A DNA stretch of 31,303 nt from Oscillospiraceae bacterium (GCA_017398105.1 JAFQHF010000097.1:1-31303); one strand, 5' to 3'; positions 1 through 8,003 are shown, counted from the first letter of the stretch. The notes: generated by a model from the sequence alone, not told the origin. Numbers and translations: made by a program.

Positions 1-1496
1 GCCTGGGCTACATCGGCAAGAATGCCGGCGGCGCTCTGCGTCAGCCCTCCGGCGGCCCCACCATGAACGTTAAGGGTACCGCAGCAGGCGGCGGCAACGC
101 TCTGCTGATGCCCATGACCGAGTTCTCCCTGGGCCTGACCGGCGATATTAACGATATTATGAACGCTCACAACCTGGCTATGGTGGCTCTGACCGCCCGT
201 ATGCAGCACGAGCGCAACAACACCGACGAGTGGTTGGCCAAGAAGGGCCTGAAGCGTCTGGACATCGACCCCAAGCGCGTCGAGATGGGCTGGATCATCG
301 ACTTCTGCGCACAGTCCCTGCGTAACATCATCATCGGCATCGGCGGCCGTCTGGACGGCTTCATGATGGAATCCAAGTTCGGTATCGCTGTCGGCTCCGA
401 GCTGATGGCTATCCTGGCTGTTTCCAAGGATCTGGCTGACCTGCGTAAGCGTATCGGCAATGTGGTCGTTGCTTACTCCAAGTCCGGCGAGCCTGTCACC
501 TGTGAGGATCTGGAAGTTGCCGGCGCTATGACCGCATGGATGCGTAACGCCATCAACCCCACCATGTGCTACTCCGTCGAGCATCAGCCCGTTCTGATCC
601 ACGCCGGCCCCTTTGCAAACATCGCTATCGGCCAGTCCTCCGTCATTTCCGACCGTCTGGCTCTGAAGCTGTTTGACTACCATGTCACCGAGTCCGGCTT
701 CGCTGCTGATATCGGCTTCGAGAAGTTCTGGAACGTCAAGACCCGTCTGTCCGGTCTGACCCCCAACGTCTCCGTTCTGGTTGCTACCGTCCGCTCCCTG
801 AAGATGCACGGCGGCGGCCCCAAGGTCACCCCCGGCGCACCCCTGCCCAAGGAGTACACTGAGGAGAACCTGGAACTGCTGGAGAAGGGTACCTGCAACC
901 TGTTCCACCATGTCAACACCATCAAGAAGTCCGGCATCAACCCCGTCGTCTGCATCAACCGCTTCTACACCGATACCGACGCTGAGGTCGCTCTGCTGAA
1001 GAGACTGTGCGCTGAGCGCGGTGTCCGCTGCGCTGAGTCCAACCACTGGCGTTACGGCGGCGAAGGTGCTGCTGAGCTGGCCCGCGTGGTTGTCGAGGCT
1101 TGTGAAGATCCCGTGGAAGTCAAGTTCCTGTACGATCTGGAGATGCCCCTGCGTCAGCGTGTTGACCTGATCGCACGCGAAGTCTACGGCGCCGACGGCG
1201 TTGACTGGGCTCCTCTGGCTGTCGAGAAGGCAAAGCGCTTCGAGACCGATCCCAAGTACGCAGACTACTGCACCATGATGGTCAAGACCCACCTGTCCCT
1301 GTCCGACGATCCCACCAAGAAGGGTGTTCCCACCGGCTGGCGTCTGTTCGTCCGCGACATCCTGGAGTACGGCGGCGCTAAGTTCCTGTGCCCCATGGCT
1401 GGTACCATCTCCATGATGCCCGGTACTGCTGCTGACCCCGCTTACCGCCGTGTTGACGTTGACGTCGAGACCGGCAAGGTTTCCGGCCTGTTCTAA
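1..1496 (+). CDS. fhs: Formate--tetrahydrofolate ligase, 5' end outside window
   Basis: Makes 10-formyl-THF from formate, THF and ATP, the entry step of the methyl branch of the Wood-Ljungdahl pathway (cytosol). The frame is open from base 3, upstream of the first ATG at 63, so the true start lies outside. About 497 codons are visible against 555-590 for the family, so roughly 60 N-terminal residues, including the P-loop, are missing. Visible family blocks are [13 protein letters not shown] followed by an AAGGG turn, [48 protein letters not shown] and the C-terminal [18 protein letters not shown]. Several blocks differ from the common clostridial type (GQSS where HGCNS is usual) and recall the variant I associate with sulfate reducers; that comparison is from memory. 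fchA and folD follow on the same strand. Codon choice (CTG, CGT, AAG, ACC) suggests high expression. Confidence 0.96.
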   Translation, partial: LGYIGKNAGGALRQPSGGPTMNVKGTAAGGGNALLMPMTEFSLGLTGDINDIMNAHNLAMVALTARMQHERNNTDEWLAKKGLKRLDIDPKRVEMGWIIDFCAQSLRNIIIGIGGRLDGFMMESKFGIAVGSELMAILAVSKDLADLRKRIGNVVVAYSKSGEPVTCEDLEVAGAMTAWMRNAINPTMCYSVEHQPVLIHAGPFANIAIGQSSVISDRLALKLFDYHVTESGFAADIGFEKFWNVKTRLSGLTPNVSVLVATVRSLKMHGGGPKVTPGAPLPKEYTEENLELLEKGTCNLFHHVNTIKKSGINPVVCINRFYTDTDAEVALLKRLCAERGVRCAESNHWRYGGEGAAELARVVVEACEDPVEVKFLYDLEMPLRQRVDLIAREVYGADGVDWAPLAVEKAKRFETDPKYADYCTMMVKTHLSLSDDPTKKGVPTGWRLFVRDILEYGGAKFLCPMAGTISMMPGTAADPAYRRVDVDVETGKVSGLF

Positions 1497-1507
1497 TTAA
1501 TCCTACG

Positions 1508-1540
1508 AAAGCACAGGCGGCCTAACCGCCTGTGCTTTTT
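1508..1540 (+). terminator. Rho-independent terminator after fhs
   Basis: A perfect 13-bp stem (AAAGCACAGGCGG with CCGCCTGTGCTTT), a CCTAA loop and a T run lie 12 bases after the fhs stop. fchA/folD may therefore be transcribed by read-through or from their own promoter. Confidence 0.9.
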
Positions 1541-1562
1541 CTAAAAATCACCGAAAGCCCTT

Positions 1563-1759
1563 GTAGGGCGGGGTCATGCATGTTATAGAATGATTGCCAC
1601 TGGCAATCATCTGTGTTTTGGATTCGCTGCGCGACGCACCACCCCGCCGACCCGCTTGCGGGATTGAGCTGTTGAATTTCTGCGGATGGGCAGCAGCTCA
1701 CAACGCCATTGGCAGGGCGTTCATTGTACCTGCCCGGCGGGGTCATGACCCCGCCCTAC
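1563..1759. repeat. REPIN-like element with GTAG-footed palindromes
   Basis: Fills most of the fhs-fchA gap. The left arm begins GTAGGGCGGGGTCATG (1563-1578) but its second half is lost. The right arm is the full palindrome GGCGGGGTCATGACCCCGCC (1736-1755) followed by CTAC. The same pair of arms flanks the element at 6691-6827, with unrelated sequence between. It ends 12 bases before the fchA Shine-Dalgarno. Confidence 0.75.
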
Positions 1760-1786
1760 TATCTTAAAAACAGGAGATTTTTCATT

Positions 1787-2407
1787 ATGGATATGACTCT
1801 GGCATCCTGCCGTGAATTTGTTAGCGTTCTGGCCTCCGATGCTCCCGCTCCCGGCGGCGGCGGCGCAGCTGCCCTGGTTGGCGCCATCGGCACCGCTCTG
1901 GGCAACATGGTTGGCTCCCTGACCGTTGGCAAGAAGAAGTACGCTGCCGTTGAGGAAGAGATCATTGCCCTGAAGGCAAAGTGCGACGCCCTGCAGACCG
2001 AGCTGCTGAACCAGGTGGAAGCTGACGAAGTGAACTTCCTGCCCCTGGCCAAGGCCTACGGCATCCCCAAGGACGATCCCAACCGGGACAAGATCATGGA
2101 AGAGGCTACCATCATTGCCTGCTCCACGCCTATGAAGATCATGGAACTGTGCTGCGAAGCCATCGACTGCATCGCTGTGTTTGCCGAGAAGGGCAGCCGT
2201 CTGGCTGTTTCCGATGCCGGCTGCGGCGCTGTGTGCTGCAAGGCTGCTCTGCAGGCCGCTTCCCTGAATGTCTTCATCAACACCAAGTCTCTTAAGAACC
2301 GGGAAGTTGCTGAGGATATGAACCGTCACGCCAATGTGATGCTGAACAAGTACTGCCAGATCGCTGACGAGATCTTCAACACCGTCAAGGCCGGCTTCGG
2401 TCAGTAA
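1787..2407 (+). CDS. fchA: Methenyl-THF cyclohydrolase (FTCD_C family)
   Basis: A 206-residue protein matching the formimidoyl-THF cyclodeaminase/cyclohydrolase family in length and in its N-terminal glycine-rich block (PAPGGGGAAALVGAIG, about residues 22-37). In acetogens FchA interconverts 10-formyl-THF and 5,10-methenyl-THF. The ATG at 1787 is chosen because AGGAG lies 11-15 bases upstream (1772-1776); a longer in-frame extension would run back through the repeat element. folD follows after 33 bases, so the two are probably co-transcribed. Having a dedicated cyclohydrolase matters because the neighbouring FolD appears to lack cyclohydrolase residues. A histidine-degrading cyclodeaminase is the alternative, but no hut genes are present. 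Confidence 0.9.
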   Translation: MDMTLASCREFVSVLASDAPAPGGGGAAALVGAIGTALGNMVGSLTVGKKKYAAVEEEIIALKAKCDALQTELLNQVEADEVNFLPLAKAYGIPKDDPNRDKIMEEATIIACSTPMKIMELCCEAIDCIAVFAEKGSRLAVSDAGCGAVCCKAALQAASLNVFINTKSLKNREVAEDMNRHANVMLNKYCQIADEIFNTVKAGFGQ

Positions 2408-2440
2408 GACAACATAATTTGATTTTGGAGGAAATATACA

Positions 2441-3313
2441 ATGGCTAAGAGACTGCTGGGCAAGGAAGTCAACGAAGCGCTGGTTGCTTCCCTGCAGACC
2501 CGTACCGCTGCCCTGCGTGAAAAGGGCATTGTTCCCACCCTGGGCATCATCCGTCTGGGTGAGAATCCCTCTGACCTGAGCTATGAGAAGGGCGCTACCA
2601 AGCGCGCTGAGGAAGTTGGCGTTGCCGTTAAGAACTTTGTGCTGCCCGAGACTGCATCCAAGGATGAGGTTCTGGCTGTCATCGATCAGGTGAATGCCGA
2701 TGATTCCATCCATGGCGTCCTGATGTTCCGTCCCCTGCCCAAGCACCTGAAGGCTGACCAGGACGAGATCTGCAACCGTCTGGCTCCCAAGAAGGACGTT
2801 GACTCCATGACCCACATGTCCAATGCAGGTGTCTTCGAAGGTCAGGATCTGGGCTACGCTCCCTGCACCCCCGCTGCCTGCATGGAGATCCTGGATCACT
2901 ACGGCATCGACTGCAAGGGCAAGAACGCTGTGGTTATCGGCCGTTCCCTGGTCGTCGGCAAGCCCGCTGCTATGATGCTGATGGCTAAGAATGCCACCGT
3001 TACTGTCTGCCATACCCGCACCGTCAACACCGCTGAGATCTGCAAGCGCGCTGACATCATTGTCACCGCTGCCGGTGTTCTGAACTCCCTGACCGCTGAC
3101 TTTGTCCGCGAGGGCCAGATCGTCATCGACGTTTCCATGAACTGGAATCCCGAGAAGATCACCTCCAAGGGTAAGGGCGGCATGTCCGGCGACTGCGTGT
3201 TCGACGAGGTCGAGCCCATCGTTGAGGCCATTACCCCCGTTCCCGGCGGTGTCGGCGCTGTTACCACCTCCGTGCTGATGAAGCATGTTGTGGAAGCTGC
3301 AGAAAAAATCTGA
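2441..3313 (+). CDS. folD: Methylene-THF dehydrogenase (FolD family), probably dehydrogenase only
   Basis: A 290-residue FolD-family protein. It oxidises or reduces between 5,10-methylene- and 5,10-methenyl-THF with a nicotinamide cofactor. Visible are the conserved DVD of PKKDVDSM (residues 119-121), the cofactor-binding stretch VVIGRSLVVGKPAAMML and the C-terminal TPVPGGVGAVTTS. The catalytic Lys of the YxxxK motif is missing: Tyr48 is followed four places later by Ala52 (SYEKGATKRAEE). The Gln of the usual VQLPLP block is Phe96 (LMFRPLP). In characterised bifunctional enzymes these Lys and Gln residues are needed for the cyclohydrolase half-reaction. FchA next door could supply it. Shine-Dalgarno TTGGAGG sits 10 bases before the ATG. 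Confidence 0.93.
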   Translation: MAKRLLGKEVNEALVASLQTRTAALREKGIVPTLGIIRLGENPSDLSYEKGATKRAEEVGVAVKNFVLPETASKDEVLAVIDQVNADDSIHGVLMFRPLPKHLKADQDEICNRLAPKKDVDSMTHMSNAGVFEGQDLGYAPCTPAACMEILDHYGIDCKGKNAVVIGRSLVVGKPAAMMLMAKNATVTVCHTRTVNTAEICKRADIIVTAAGVLNSLTADFVREGQIVIDVSMNWNPEKITSKGKGGMSGDCVFDEVEPIVEAITPVPGGVGAVTTSVLMKHVVEAAEKI

Positions 3314-3332
3314 TTCTTCTTCTGAACAGGAT

Positions 3333-3364
3333 AAGCCCTCTGTGTGAAAGCACAGAGGGCTTTC
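3333..3364 (+). terminator. Rho-independent terminator after folD
   Basis: AAGCCCTCTGTG (3333-3344) pairs with CACAGAGGGCTT (3351-3362) around the loop TGAAAG, followed by a short T run. A near copy with a compensatory base-pair change lies at 3568-3597. Confidence 0.85.
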
Positions 3365-3368
3365 AGCT

Positions 3369-3538
3369 TGGAGAAAAAGCCCTTCTGGCTTTTTCTCCAG
3401 CTTTTTACAGCCTGCTGCGCGCACTCCTTGTGCGCCTCTGGCGCACAACTCGCACACTTGCAGTCTGAGATGTATTTTTGTCCACGTACACGCCGCGGCC
3501 AAAAATGATTCAGATGGGTTTGCCGCATTGGCGGCAAA
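3369..3538. repeat. Hairpin-rich intergenic spacer
   Basis: No gene is visible. A perfect 12-bp hairpin (GGAGAAAAAGCC, loop CTTCT, GGCTTTTTCTCC; 3370-3398) and an 8-bp hairpin TTTGCCGC/GCGGCAAA (3519-3538) are present. The stretch lies between two copies of the same terminator hairpin, as if a unit had been duplicated or inserted. Confidence 0.6.
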
Positions 3539-3567
3539 TTCTGCGAAGCCTTTTTTGAAAGTCTGAT

Positions 3568-3602
3568 AAGACCTCTGTGTGAAAGCACAGAGGTCTTTTT
3601 TT
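3568..3602 (+). terminator. Second copy of the folD-type terminator hairpin
   Basis: AAGACCTCTGTG (3568-3579) pairs with CACAGAGGTCTT (3586-3597), loop TGAAAG, then TTTTT. Against the copy at 3333 one base pair has changed on both strands (C-G to A-T) and pairing is kept. No gene precedes it, so it may insulate the phage cassette from folD transcription. Confidence 0.75.
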
Positions 3603-3697
3603 GTGGGTGTGGGGGAAGGATGGTTTCGCGAACAGATAACAGTACGAAAAACGATCGTTTTCTGCGGGGGAATATTGTCGGATAAAAATTCTTTTTG

Positions 3698-3725
3698 AAA
3701 AGTTGCACGTTTGGGTGCAACTTTT
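3698..3725 (+). other. 11-bp hairpin upstream of the phage cassette
   Basis: AAAAGTTGCAC and GTGCAACTTTT form a perfect 11-bp stem with the loop GTTTGG, 36 bases before the first phage gene. The short T run makes it terminator-like, so it may restrict entry into the cassette. A 14-bp palindrome, AAAACGATCGTTTT, lies upstream at 3648-3661. Confidence 0.5.
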
Positions 3726-3760
3726 GCTGTTTCTGAGAGTATGGGTGAGAGGGTGATAAC

Positions 3761-4078
3761 ATGGGAGGTTCCAAAAGGGATATCCGGCAGAGAATCCTTG
3801 CCGGGGAAGTTGGAAAAAAAGATGTGATGCGGCGTTTGGCGGAGCTGGCCTATGGAAGGGTCAATGACTGCGTGAAGCTGGCGGTGGAGGAGAGCCCGGA
3901 ACTGGATGGACTGGACTTGAGTCTGCTCAGTGAGGTGCGGCGCAATGAAAAAGGAATGGTGGAGGTGAAGCTCATAGACCGGCTGAAGGTGCTGGAACAG
4001 CTGTCGAAGGTGATCGGCGAGGAGGAAAATCAGATGGCTTCCTTCCTGCAGGCTGTGCAGGGTGGTGGCGATGGATGA
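3761..4078 (+). CDS. Phage terminase small subunit-like, lacking the DNA-binding N-terminus
   Basis: A 105-residue protein directly upstream of, and overlapping, the large terminase (ATGA at 4075-4078). The stretch VEVKLIDRLKVLEQLSKVI (about residues 67-85) matches the closing part of Terminase_2-type small subunits, whose usual form is a basic KLxDKLKALELL helix. Family members normally have 150-180 residues and begin with an HTH region that binds the packaging site. Here only the oligomerisation and terminase-contact part remains, and no open frame upstream could supply the rest. Start ATG with GAGAGGG upstream (3747-3753). Either it is a remnant, or packaging no longer needs sequence-specific pac recognition. 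The assignment rests mostly on position plus the C-terminal motif. Confidence 0.65.
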   Translation: MGGSKRDIRQRILAGEVGKKDVMRRLAELAYGRVNDCVKLAVEESPELDGLDLSLLSEVRRNEKGMVEVKLIDRLKVLEQLSKVIGEEENQMASFLQAVQGGGDG

Positions 4079-5316
4079 GATTTTCGCAGAAGCAGAGAAC
4101 CGTGCTGACCTGGTGGATGCCCAACAGCCAATACCGGGACTATGAAGCGATCCTCTGCGATGGGGCAGTGCGGTCGGGAAAAACGCTGGCCATGGGGCTG
4201 GGATTTTTCCTGTGGGCAAGCAGCAGCTTTGAAGGGAAAAAGTTCGGTATCTGCGGAAAGACGATCCAGTCTCTGCGGCGGAATGTGCTTTCGGAGATTC
4301 TGCCCCGTTTGGAGGCGCTGGGGGCGGCATGGACGGAAAAACGGTCGGAAAACCGGGTGACGGTGCGGTTCCTGGGAAGGGAGAATGATTTCTACATCTT
4401 TGGCGGGCTGGATGAACGCTCGGCGGGGATGATTCAGGGTATCACCTTTGCGGGAGTTCTGCTGGATGAGGCGGCGCTGATGCCCCGCAGCTTTGTGGAA
4501 CAGGCCTGTGCCCGGTGCTCGGTGGAAGGGAGCCGGCTGTGGTTCAACTGCAATCCGGAAGGACCCAATCACTGGCTGTACAGAACCTGGGTGCTGGAAG
4601 CGGAGAAACGGAAGTGCCTGCGGCTGCACTTTACCATGGCGGATAATCCGGGACTGACGGAAAAAATCCGGCAGCGGTATGAGCGGCTGTACAGCGGCGT
4701 GTTTTATCGGCGGTTCGTGCTGGGGCAGTGGGTACAGGCAGAGGGTCGGGTGTACGACTTTTTCACCGAAGAAATGGTGGGAAGGGAGCCAGCCTGCTGT
4801 GACAAATGGTACATTTCCTGCGATTACGGAACTGTAAATCCCATGTCCATGGGGCTGTGGGGAAAAAGCGGCGGTGTCTGGTATCGGGTGAAGGAATTTT
4901 ATTTTGATTCCCGGCGGGAACAGCGGCAGATGACGGATGCAGAATATGCGGATGCCCTGAAGGAGCTGGCAGGGGAGCGGGAAATCGCGGCGGTGATCGT
5001 GGACCCCTCGGCGGCCAGTTTTCTGGAGGTGCTGCGGCGCAGGGGATGGCGGGTGAAGAAAGCGCACAATGATGTGCTCGCAGGTATCCGCATGACATCC
5101 GATGCGCTGAAAAGCGGAAAGATCGTGATCTGCGAAGGGTGCGGCGACTGCCTGCGGGAGATGGAGGCATATGTCTGGGATCTGAGCGGCGGGCAGGATC
5201 GTGTGAAAAAGGAACATGATCATGCCATGGATGATATGCGGTATTTTGTGGCTACGGTGCTGAAGGAAAGCGGAAGCGGGTTTGCGGCCTGCACGGTGGA
5301 GCGGCGGGGAAGGTGA
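4075..5316 (+). CDS. Phage terminase large subunit (PBSX/Terminase_3-like)
   Basis: A 413-residue DNA-packaging motor. The ATPase domain shows Walker A GAVRSGKT (residues 30-37), Walker B GVLLDEA with Asp131/Glu132, and the coupling-type segment LWFNCNPEGPNHW. The RNase H-like nuclease domain shows ISCDYG (Asp250), VIVDPSAASF and DHAMDDMRYF. Every catalytic element I can identify is present and the frame is uninterrupted, which argues against simple decay. It overlaps the upstream gene by 4 bases. The TGA stop at 5314-5316 is immediately followed by the terminal repeat of a mobile-type element (5317-5397), so the element may have set the present C-terminus. Confidence 0.92.
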   Translation: MRFSQKQRTVLTWWMPNSQYRDYEAILCDGAVRSGKTLAMGLGFFLWASSSFEGKKFGICGKTIQSLRRNVLSEILPRLEALGAAWTEKRSENRVTVRFLGRENDFYIFGGLDERSAGMIQGITFAGVLLDEAALMPRSFVEQACARCSVEGSRLWFNCNPEGPNHWLYRTWVLEAEKRKCLRLHFTMADNPGLTEKIRQRYERLYSGVFYRRFVLGQWVQAEGRVYDFFTEEMVGREPACCDKWYISCDYGTVNPMSMGLWGKSGGVWYRVKEFYFDSRREQRQMTDAEYADALKELAGEREIAAVIVDPSAASFLEVLRRRGWRVKKAHNDVLAGIRMTSDALKSGKIVICEGCGDCLREMEAYVWDLSGGQDRVKKEHDHAMDDMRYFVATVLKESGSGFAACTVERRGR

Positions 5317-5397
5317 ATGATCGCTTTGCGTACGATGGAACGGTAGGGCGGGGGCATGACCCCGCCCTACAGATATACGTGCGCGAAACGATAATTG
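5317..5397. repeat. Short REP-type element between terminase and portal
   Basis: Imperfect terminal repeats AATGATCGCTTTGCG (5317-5331) and CGCGAAACGATAATT (5383-5397) enclose a single palindrome, GTAG-GGCGGG-GGCATGA-CCCCGCC-CTAC (5343-5370). It separates genes that are normally adjacent and translationally coupled in phages. Confidence 0.75.
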
Positions 5398-5427
5398 CAG
5401 AAAAGCACAATCGTGAAAGGAGACAGG

Positions 5428-6561
5428 ATGTTGAAACGGAAGAAGGAAAAGGCGGCTGTGGCGGCGGTTTGTCAGTTGCGGTGCGGGGATACCCATCCCT
5501 TTGGGGCCATGCGCGGCTTTGTGCCTCTGGGCGGAGGTGAGGAGCGGGTGTATCGGGAGATGCGGGAAGCGATTCCGGTGCTGGATGCGGCTGTGGGAAA
5601 AATGGTGCGACTGTGCGGAGGATTCCAGGTGAAATGCCGGAATGAAGCAGCCCAGAGAAGGCTCAACGATTTTTTACAGAATATGCCCTGCGGACATGGA
5701 CAGCGGGGAATTGAAAGCTTCCTGAGCGGGTATCTGGACAGCCTGCTGACCTATGGACGGGCTGTGGGAGAGCTGGTGGTGGCAGGCGGAAAGCTCCGGG
5801 CGGTGTGCTGGGGGGATGTGACCAGGCTGGAAGTTCAGGAGGAAGCAAGCGGCCTGGAGGTCGTGCTGTGGGGGATGGACGAGCATGGGCTGATGCGGCC
5901 TCTGCCTTACCAGCAGCTGCTTCTGTTTACAGCCTGGCATCCAGAGCCTGCCCATCCTTACGGGGTCAGTATGTTCCGGGGAATGCCCTTTCTGGCGGAC
6001 ATTCTGCTGAAAATCTACAATACCATCGGTTCCAATTGGGAACGGGCGGGAAATGTCCGCTACAGCGTGATCTGCAAGGGCGGCGAGGAGCTGGACCCTG
6101 TGCAGGCCCAGGAACGGGGAAAGGCTGTGGCGGAAGCCTGGGCCCGGGCGATGGAGGACAGCAAAAACGGCACCGTCCGGGATTTTGTGGCGGTGGGAGA
6201 TGTGGAAATCAAAGTGATCGGCGGTGAGGCGCCCATTCTGGATTCGGAGGTTCCTGTGCGGCAGATCCTGGAGCAGCTGGTGGCCAAGACCGGATTGCCT
6301 CCGTTCCTGCTGGGACTGAACTGGAGCACAACGGAGCGGATGAGCACCCAGCAGGCAGATCTGCTGACCAGTGAATTATGGGCCCTGCGGCGGGCGGTGG
6401 AGCCTGCCATGGGGAAGATCTGCCGGACATTTCTGGCGTTGGAGGGGCTGGATGACCGGTTTGAAATTCTGTGGGATGACATCAGCCTGCAGGATATGAC
6501 CCTGGAAGCACAGACGGAGCTGTACCGGGCCCAGGCGGAGCGGTATCGGGCGGAGATGTAA
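5428..6561 (+). CDS. Phage portal protein
   Basis: A 377-residue portal, the ring through which DNA enters the capsid. It is recognised by position between terminase and head protease, by length, and by blocks such as LLLFTAWHPEPAHPYGVSMF (about residues 169-188), LLKIYNTIGSNWERAGN and the C-terminal TTERMSTQQADLLTSELW, where portal proteins carry their long helices. The ATG at 5428 follows AAAGGAGACAGG; an upstream non-ATG extension is less likely. The C-terminus is short: it stops soon after LEAQTELYRAQAERYRAEM, where many portals continue 30-60 residues. Repeat elements lie on both sides. Arginine codons are almost all CGG/CGC, as in the terminase and unlike the C1 genes. Confidence 0.85.
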   Translation: MLKRKKEKAAVAAVCQLRCGDTHPFGAMRGFVPLGGGEERVYREMREAIPVLDAAVGKMVRLCGGFQVKCRNEAAQRRLNDFLQNMPCGHGQRGIESFLSGYLDSLLTYGRAVGELVVAGGKLRAVCWGDVTRLEVQEEASGLEVVLWGMDEHGLMRPLPYQQLLLFTAWHPEPAHPYGVSMFRGMPFLADILLKIYNTIGSNWERAGNVRYSVICKGGEELDPVQAQERGKAVAEAWARAMEDSKNGTVRDFVAVGDVEIKVIGGEAPILDSEVPVRQILEQLVAKTGLPPFLLGLNWSTTERMSTQQADLLTSELWALRRAVEPAMGKICRTFLALEGLDDRFEILWDDISLQDMTLEAQTELYRAQAERYRAEM

Positions 6562-6571
6562 GGAAGCGTAA

Positions 6572-6860
6572 ATTATCGTTTGTCGGCATGGGCCGACGAC
6601 CAATGCGTGCTCGGTGCAGCGGGAATCGTTACTGCCCAAACCCGCTCGGTATCGTTACTACGGTAAATGATTGTTTATCCATAAATATCTGTAGGGCGGG
6701 GTCATGACCCCGCCGACCCGCTATCGAGGATTGCCGCGGATGGTATGATTGCATTTGTTACATTTTGCACCGTTTTTTGCCTGGGCAGTTTCGCAACCTG
6801 CTCGGCGGGGTCATGACCCCGCCCTACAGTAGCATGCGTTGATTGTAGGACAAACGATAA
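6572..6860. repeat. Composite repeat: two elements between portal and protease genes
   Basis: The 329-base gap holds no gene. Part one (about 6572-6680) starts TAAATTATCGTTTGTCGG, contains CATGGGCCGACGACCAATGC and CCCAAACCCGCTCGG, and ends GTAAATGATTGTTTATC; a related copy lies at 26054-26155. Part two has two palindromes with feet pointing outwards (GTAG at 6691, CTAC at 6824-6827), each with the core GGCGGGGTCATGACCCCGCC, and ends with GACAAACGATAATTT (6849-6863). Confidence 0.75.
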
Positions 6861-6890
6861 TTTTATGAATGAATCAAGGAGGTATTGGAT

Positions 6891-7787
6891 TTGGAAATCA
6901 GGAAAGCGGCGCAGGCCGTTACGTCCGGGGCACCCAGTGCCCTGCAGCTGGAGAAGATCAATGCTCTGGCAAAGGCACGGCTGAATGGGGAGCAGGTATA
7001 TGTGTTCTCCGTGCGGCTGTGCGACGATCAGGTGGACAGGGATCATGAGCGGTTTGACACAGCGGCACTTCCGGAGCTGGCGAAGCTGTTCATCGGCAAG
7101 ACCGGTATCGTCGATCATAAGTGGAGCGCCGCCAATCAGGTAGCCCGGATCTTTGAGACCCAGGTGGTGCAGGAAGAGGGGACAAGCTTCGTGAAGGCCT
7201 GGGCCTATATCCGGCGGGGCGGAAGCAATGAGGAAATCATCGCCGATATTGAGGCGGGGATCAAAAAGGAGGTCTCCGTGGGCTGCGCCATGGGGCGGTG
7301 CATTTGCTCTGTTTGCGGCAGCGAGTACGGTACCTGCGGGCATAGGAAGGGCGAAAGCTATGACGGACAGGTCTGCTGCGGGATTTTGCAGGAGCCTGTG
7401 GATGCTTATGAATTCTCCTTTGTGGCGGTGCCTGCCCAGCGGGAGGCTGGGGTGATCAAGGCACTGGGCGGCAGAAAAAACTGCCTGAAGGAGCTGGCAG
7501 AGGAATTCGGCGCGCAGGCGGAATACCGGGAGCTTTACAAACAGGCACAGCTGGGAAAACAGTACCGGCGGGAACTGGAAGACAGTGTGGTGCAGCTGGG
7601 TCTTGCTCTGGAACTGGGTGTGGCGGAGCCTGTGCTGCGGAGTCTGGCGGGAAGCGCTGCTTCGGAGGATCTGATGGCACTGAAGGAAGCCCTGAACGGA
7701 CGGCTGGAGGAAATGCTTCCTGTAGTAACCCAGCTGGGCGGTAAATGCGGCAGGGAAGAATGCGTGGAGAGCGGATTTTTAATTTGA
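6891..7787 (+). CDS. Phage prohead protease with C-terminal scaffold-like region
   Basis: A 298-residue serine protease of the herpesvirus-assemblin/HK97 prohead-protease type, which matures capsids. The likely catalytic His is in GIVDHKW (His76) and the Ser in KKEVSVGC (Ser129). A Cys/His cluster follows (CICSVCGSEYGTCGH), as in many Firmicute phage versions, then DAYEFSFVAVPAQREAG. Residues from about 190 on are Leu/Glu-rich and helical in character, consistent with a fused scaffold. AAGGAGG at 6876-6882 fits the TTG at 6891 (8-base spacing) better than the TTG at 6885 (2 bases); no suitable ATG exists. Promoter input is unclear because the gene sits directly behind a 290-base repeat block. 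Confidence 0.85.
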   Translation: MEIRKAAQAVTSGAPSALQLEKINALAKARLNGEQVYVFSVRLCDDQVDRDHERFDTAALPELAKLFIGKTGIVDHKWSAANQVARIFETQVVQEEGTSFVKAWAYIRRGGSNEEIIADIEAGIKKEVSVGCAMGRCICSVCGSEYGTCGHRKGESYDGQVCCGILQEPVDAYEFSFVAVPAQREAGVIKALGGRKNCLKELAEEFGAQAEYRELYKQAQLGKQYRRELEDSVVQLGLALELGVAEPVLRSLAGSAASEDLMALKEALNGRLEEMLPVVTQLGGKCGREECVESGFLI

Positions 7788-7790
7788 GAA

Positions 7791-7945
7791 GGAAAATGAT
7801 CGTTTGCCGGTCTGGGTATCAACCAATCGTAGGGGCGGATTTTTAATCCGCCCTCCGGATACCGATAAATAAACGGCGCATACTTCGGCAGGGATTAGGG
7901 CGGATTGGAAATCCGCCCCTACGGAAGGAAATTATAAAAACTACG
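7791..7945. repeat. REPIN-like element between protease and capsid genes
   Basis: Starts AAAATGATCGTTTGCCGG (7795-7812). Two palindromes with outward feet follow: GTAG-GGGCGGATTTTTAATCCGCC (7829-7852) and GGCGGATTGGAAATCCGCC ending CCTAC at 7922. The left half is nearly the same as the elements at 18660 and 21322. The spacer contains CCGGATACCGATAAATA. Confidence 0.8.
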
Positions 7946-8003
7946 GAAGAATCCGGATGGTTCCGGTTCTGATATATTTTATTTTTACAGGAGGAGTTTG
8001 AAA

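Noticed and set aside
1721..4330. Very long open frame (869 codons) on the minus strand
   Set aside because: It lies opposite fchA, folD and the terminase genes, crosses two terminators, and has low-complexity Gly/His/Leu-rich composition typical of the shadow of strongly biased codons.
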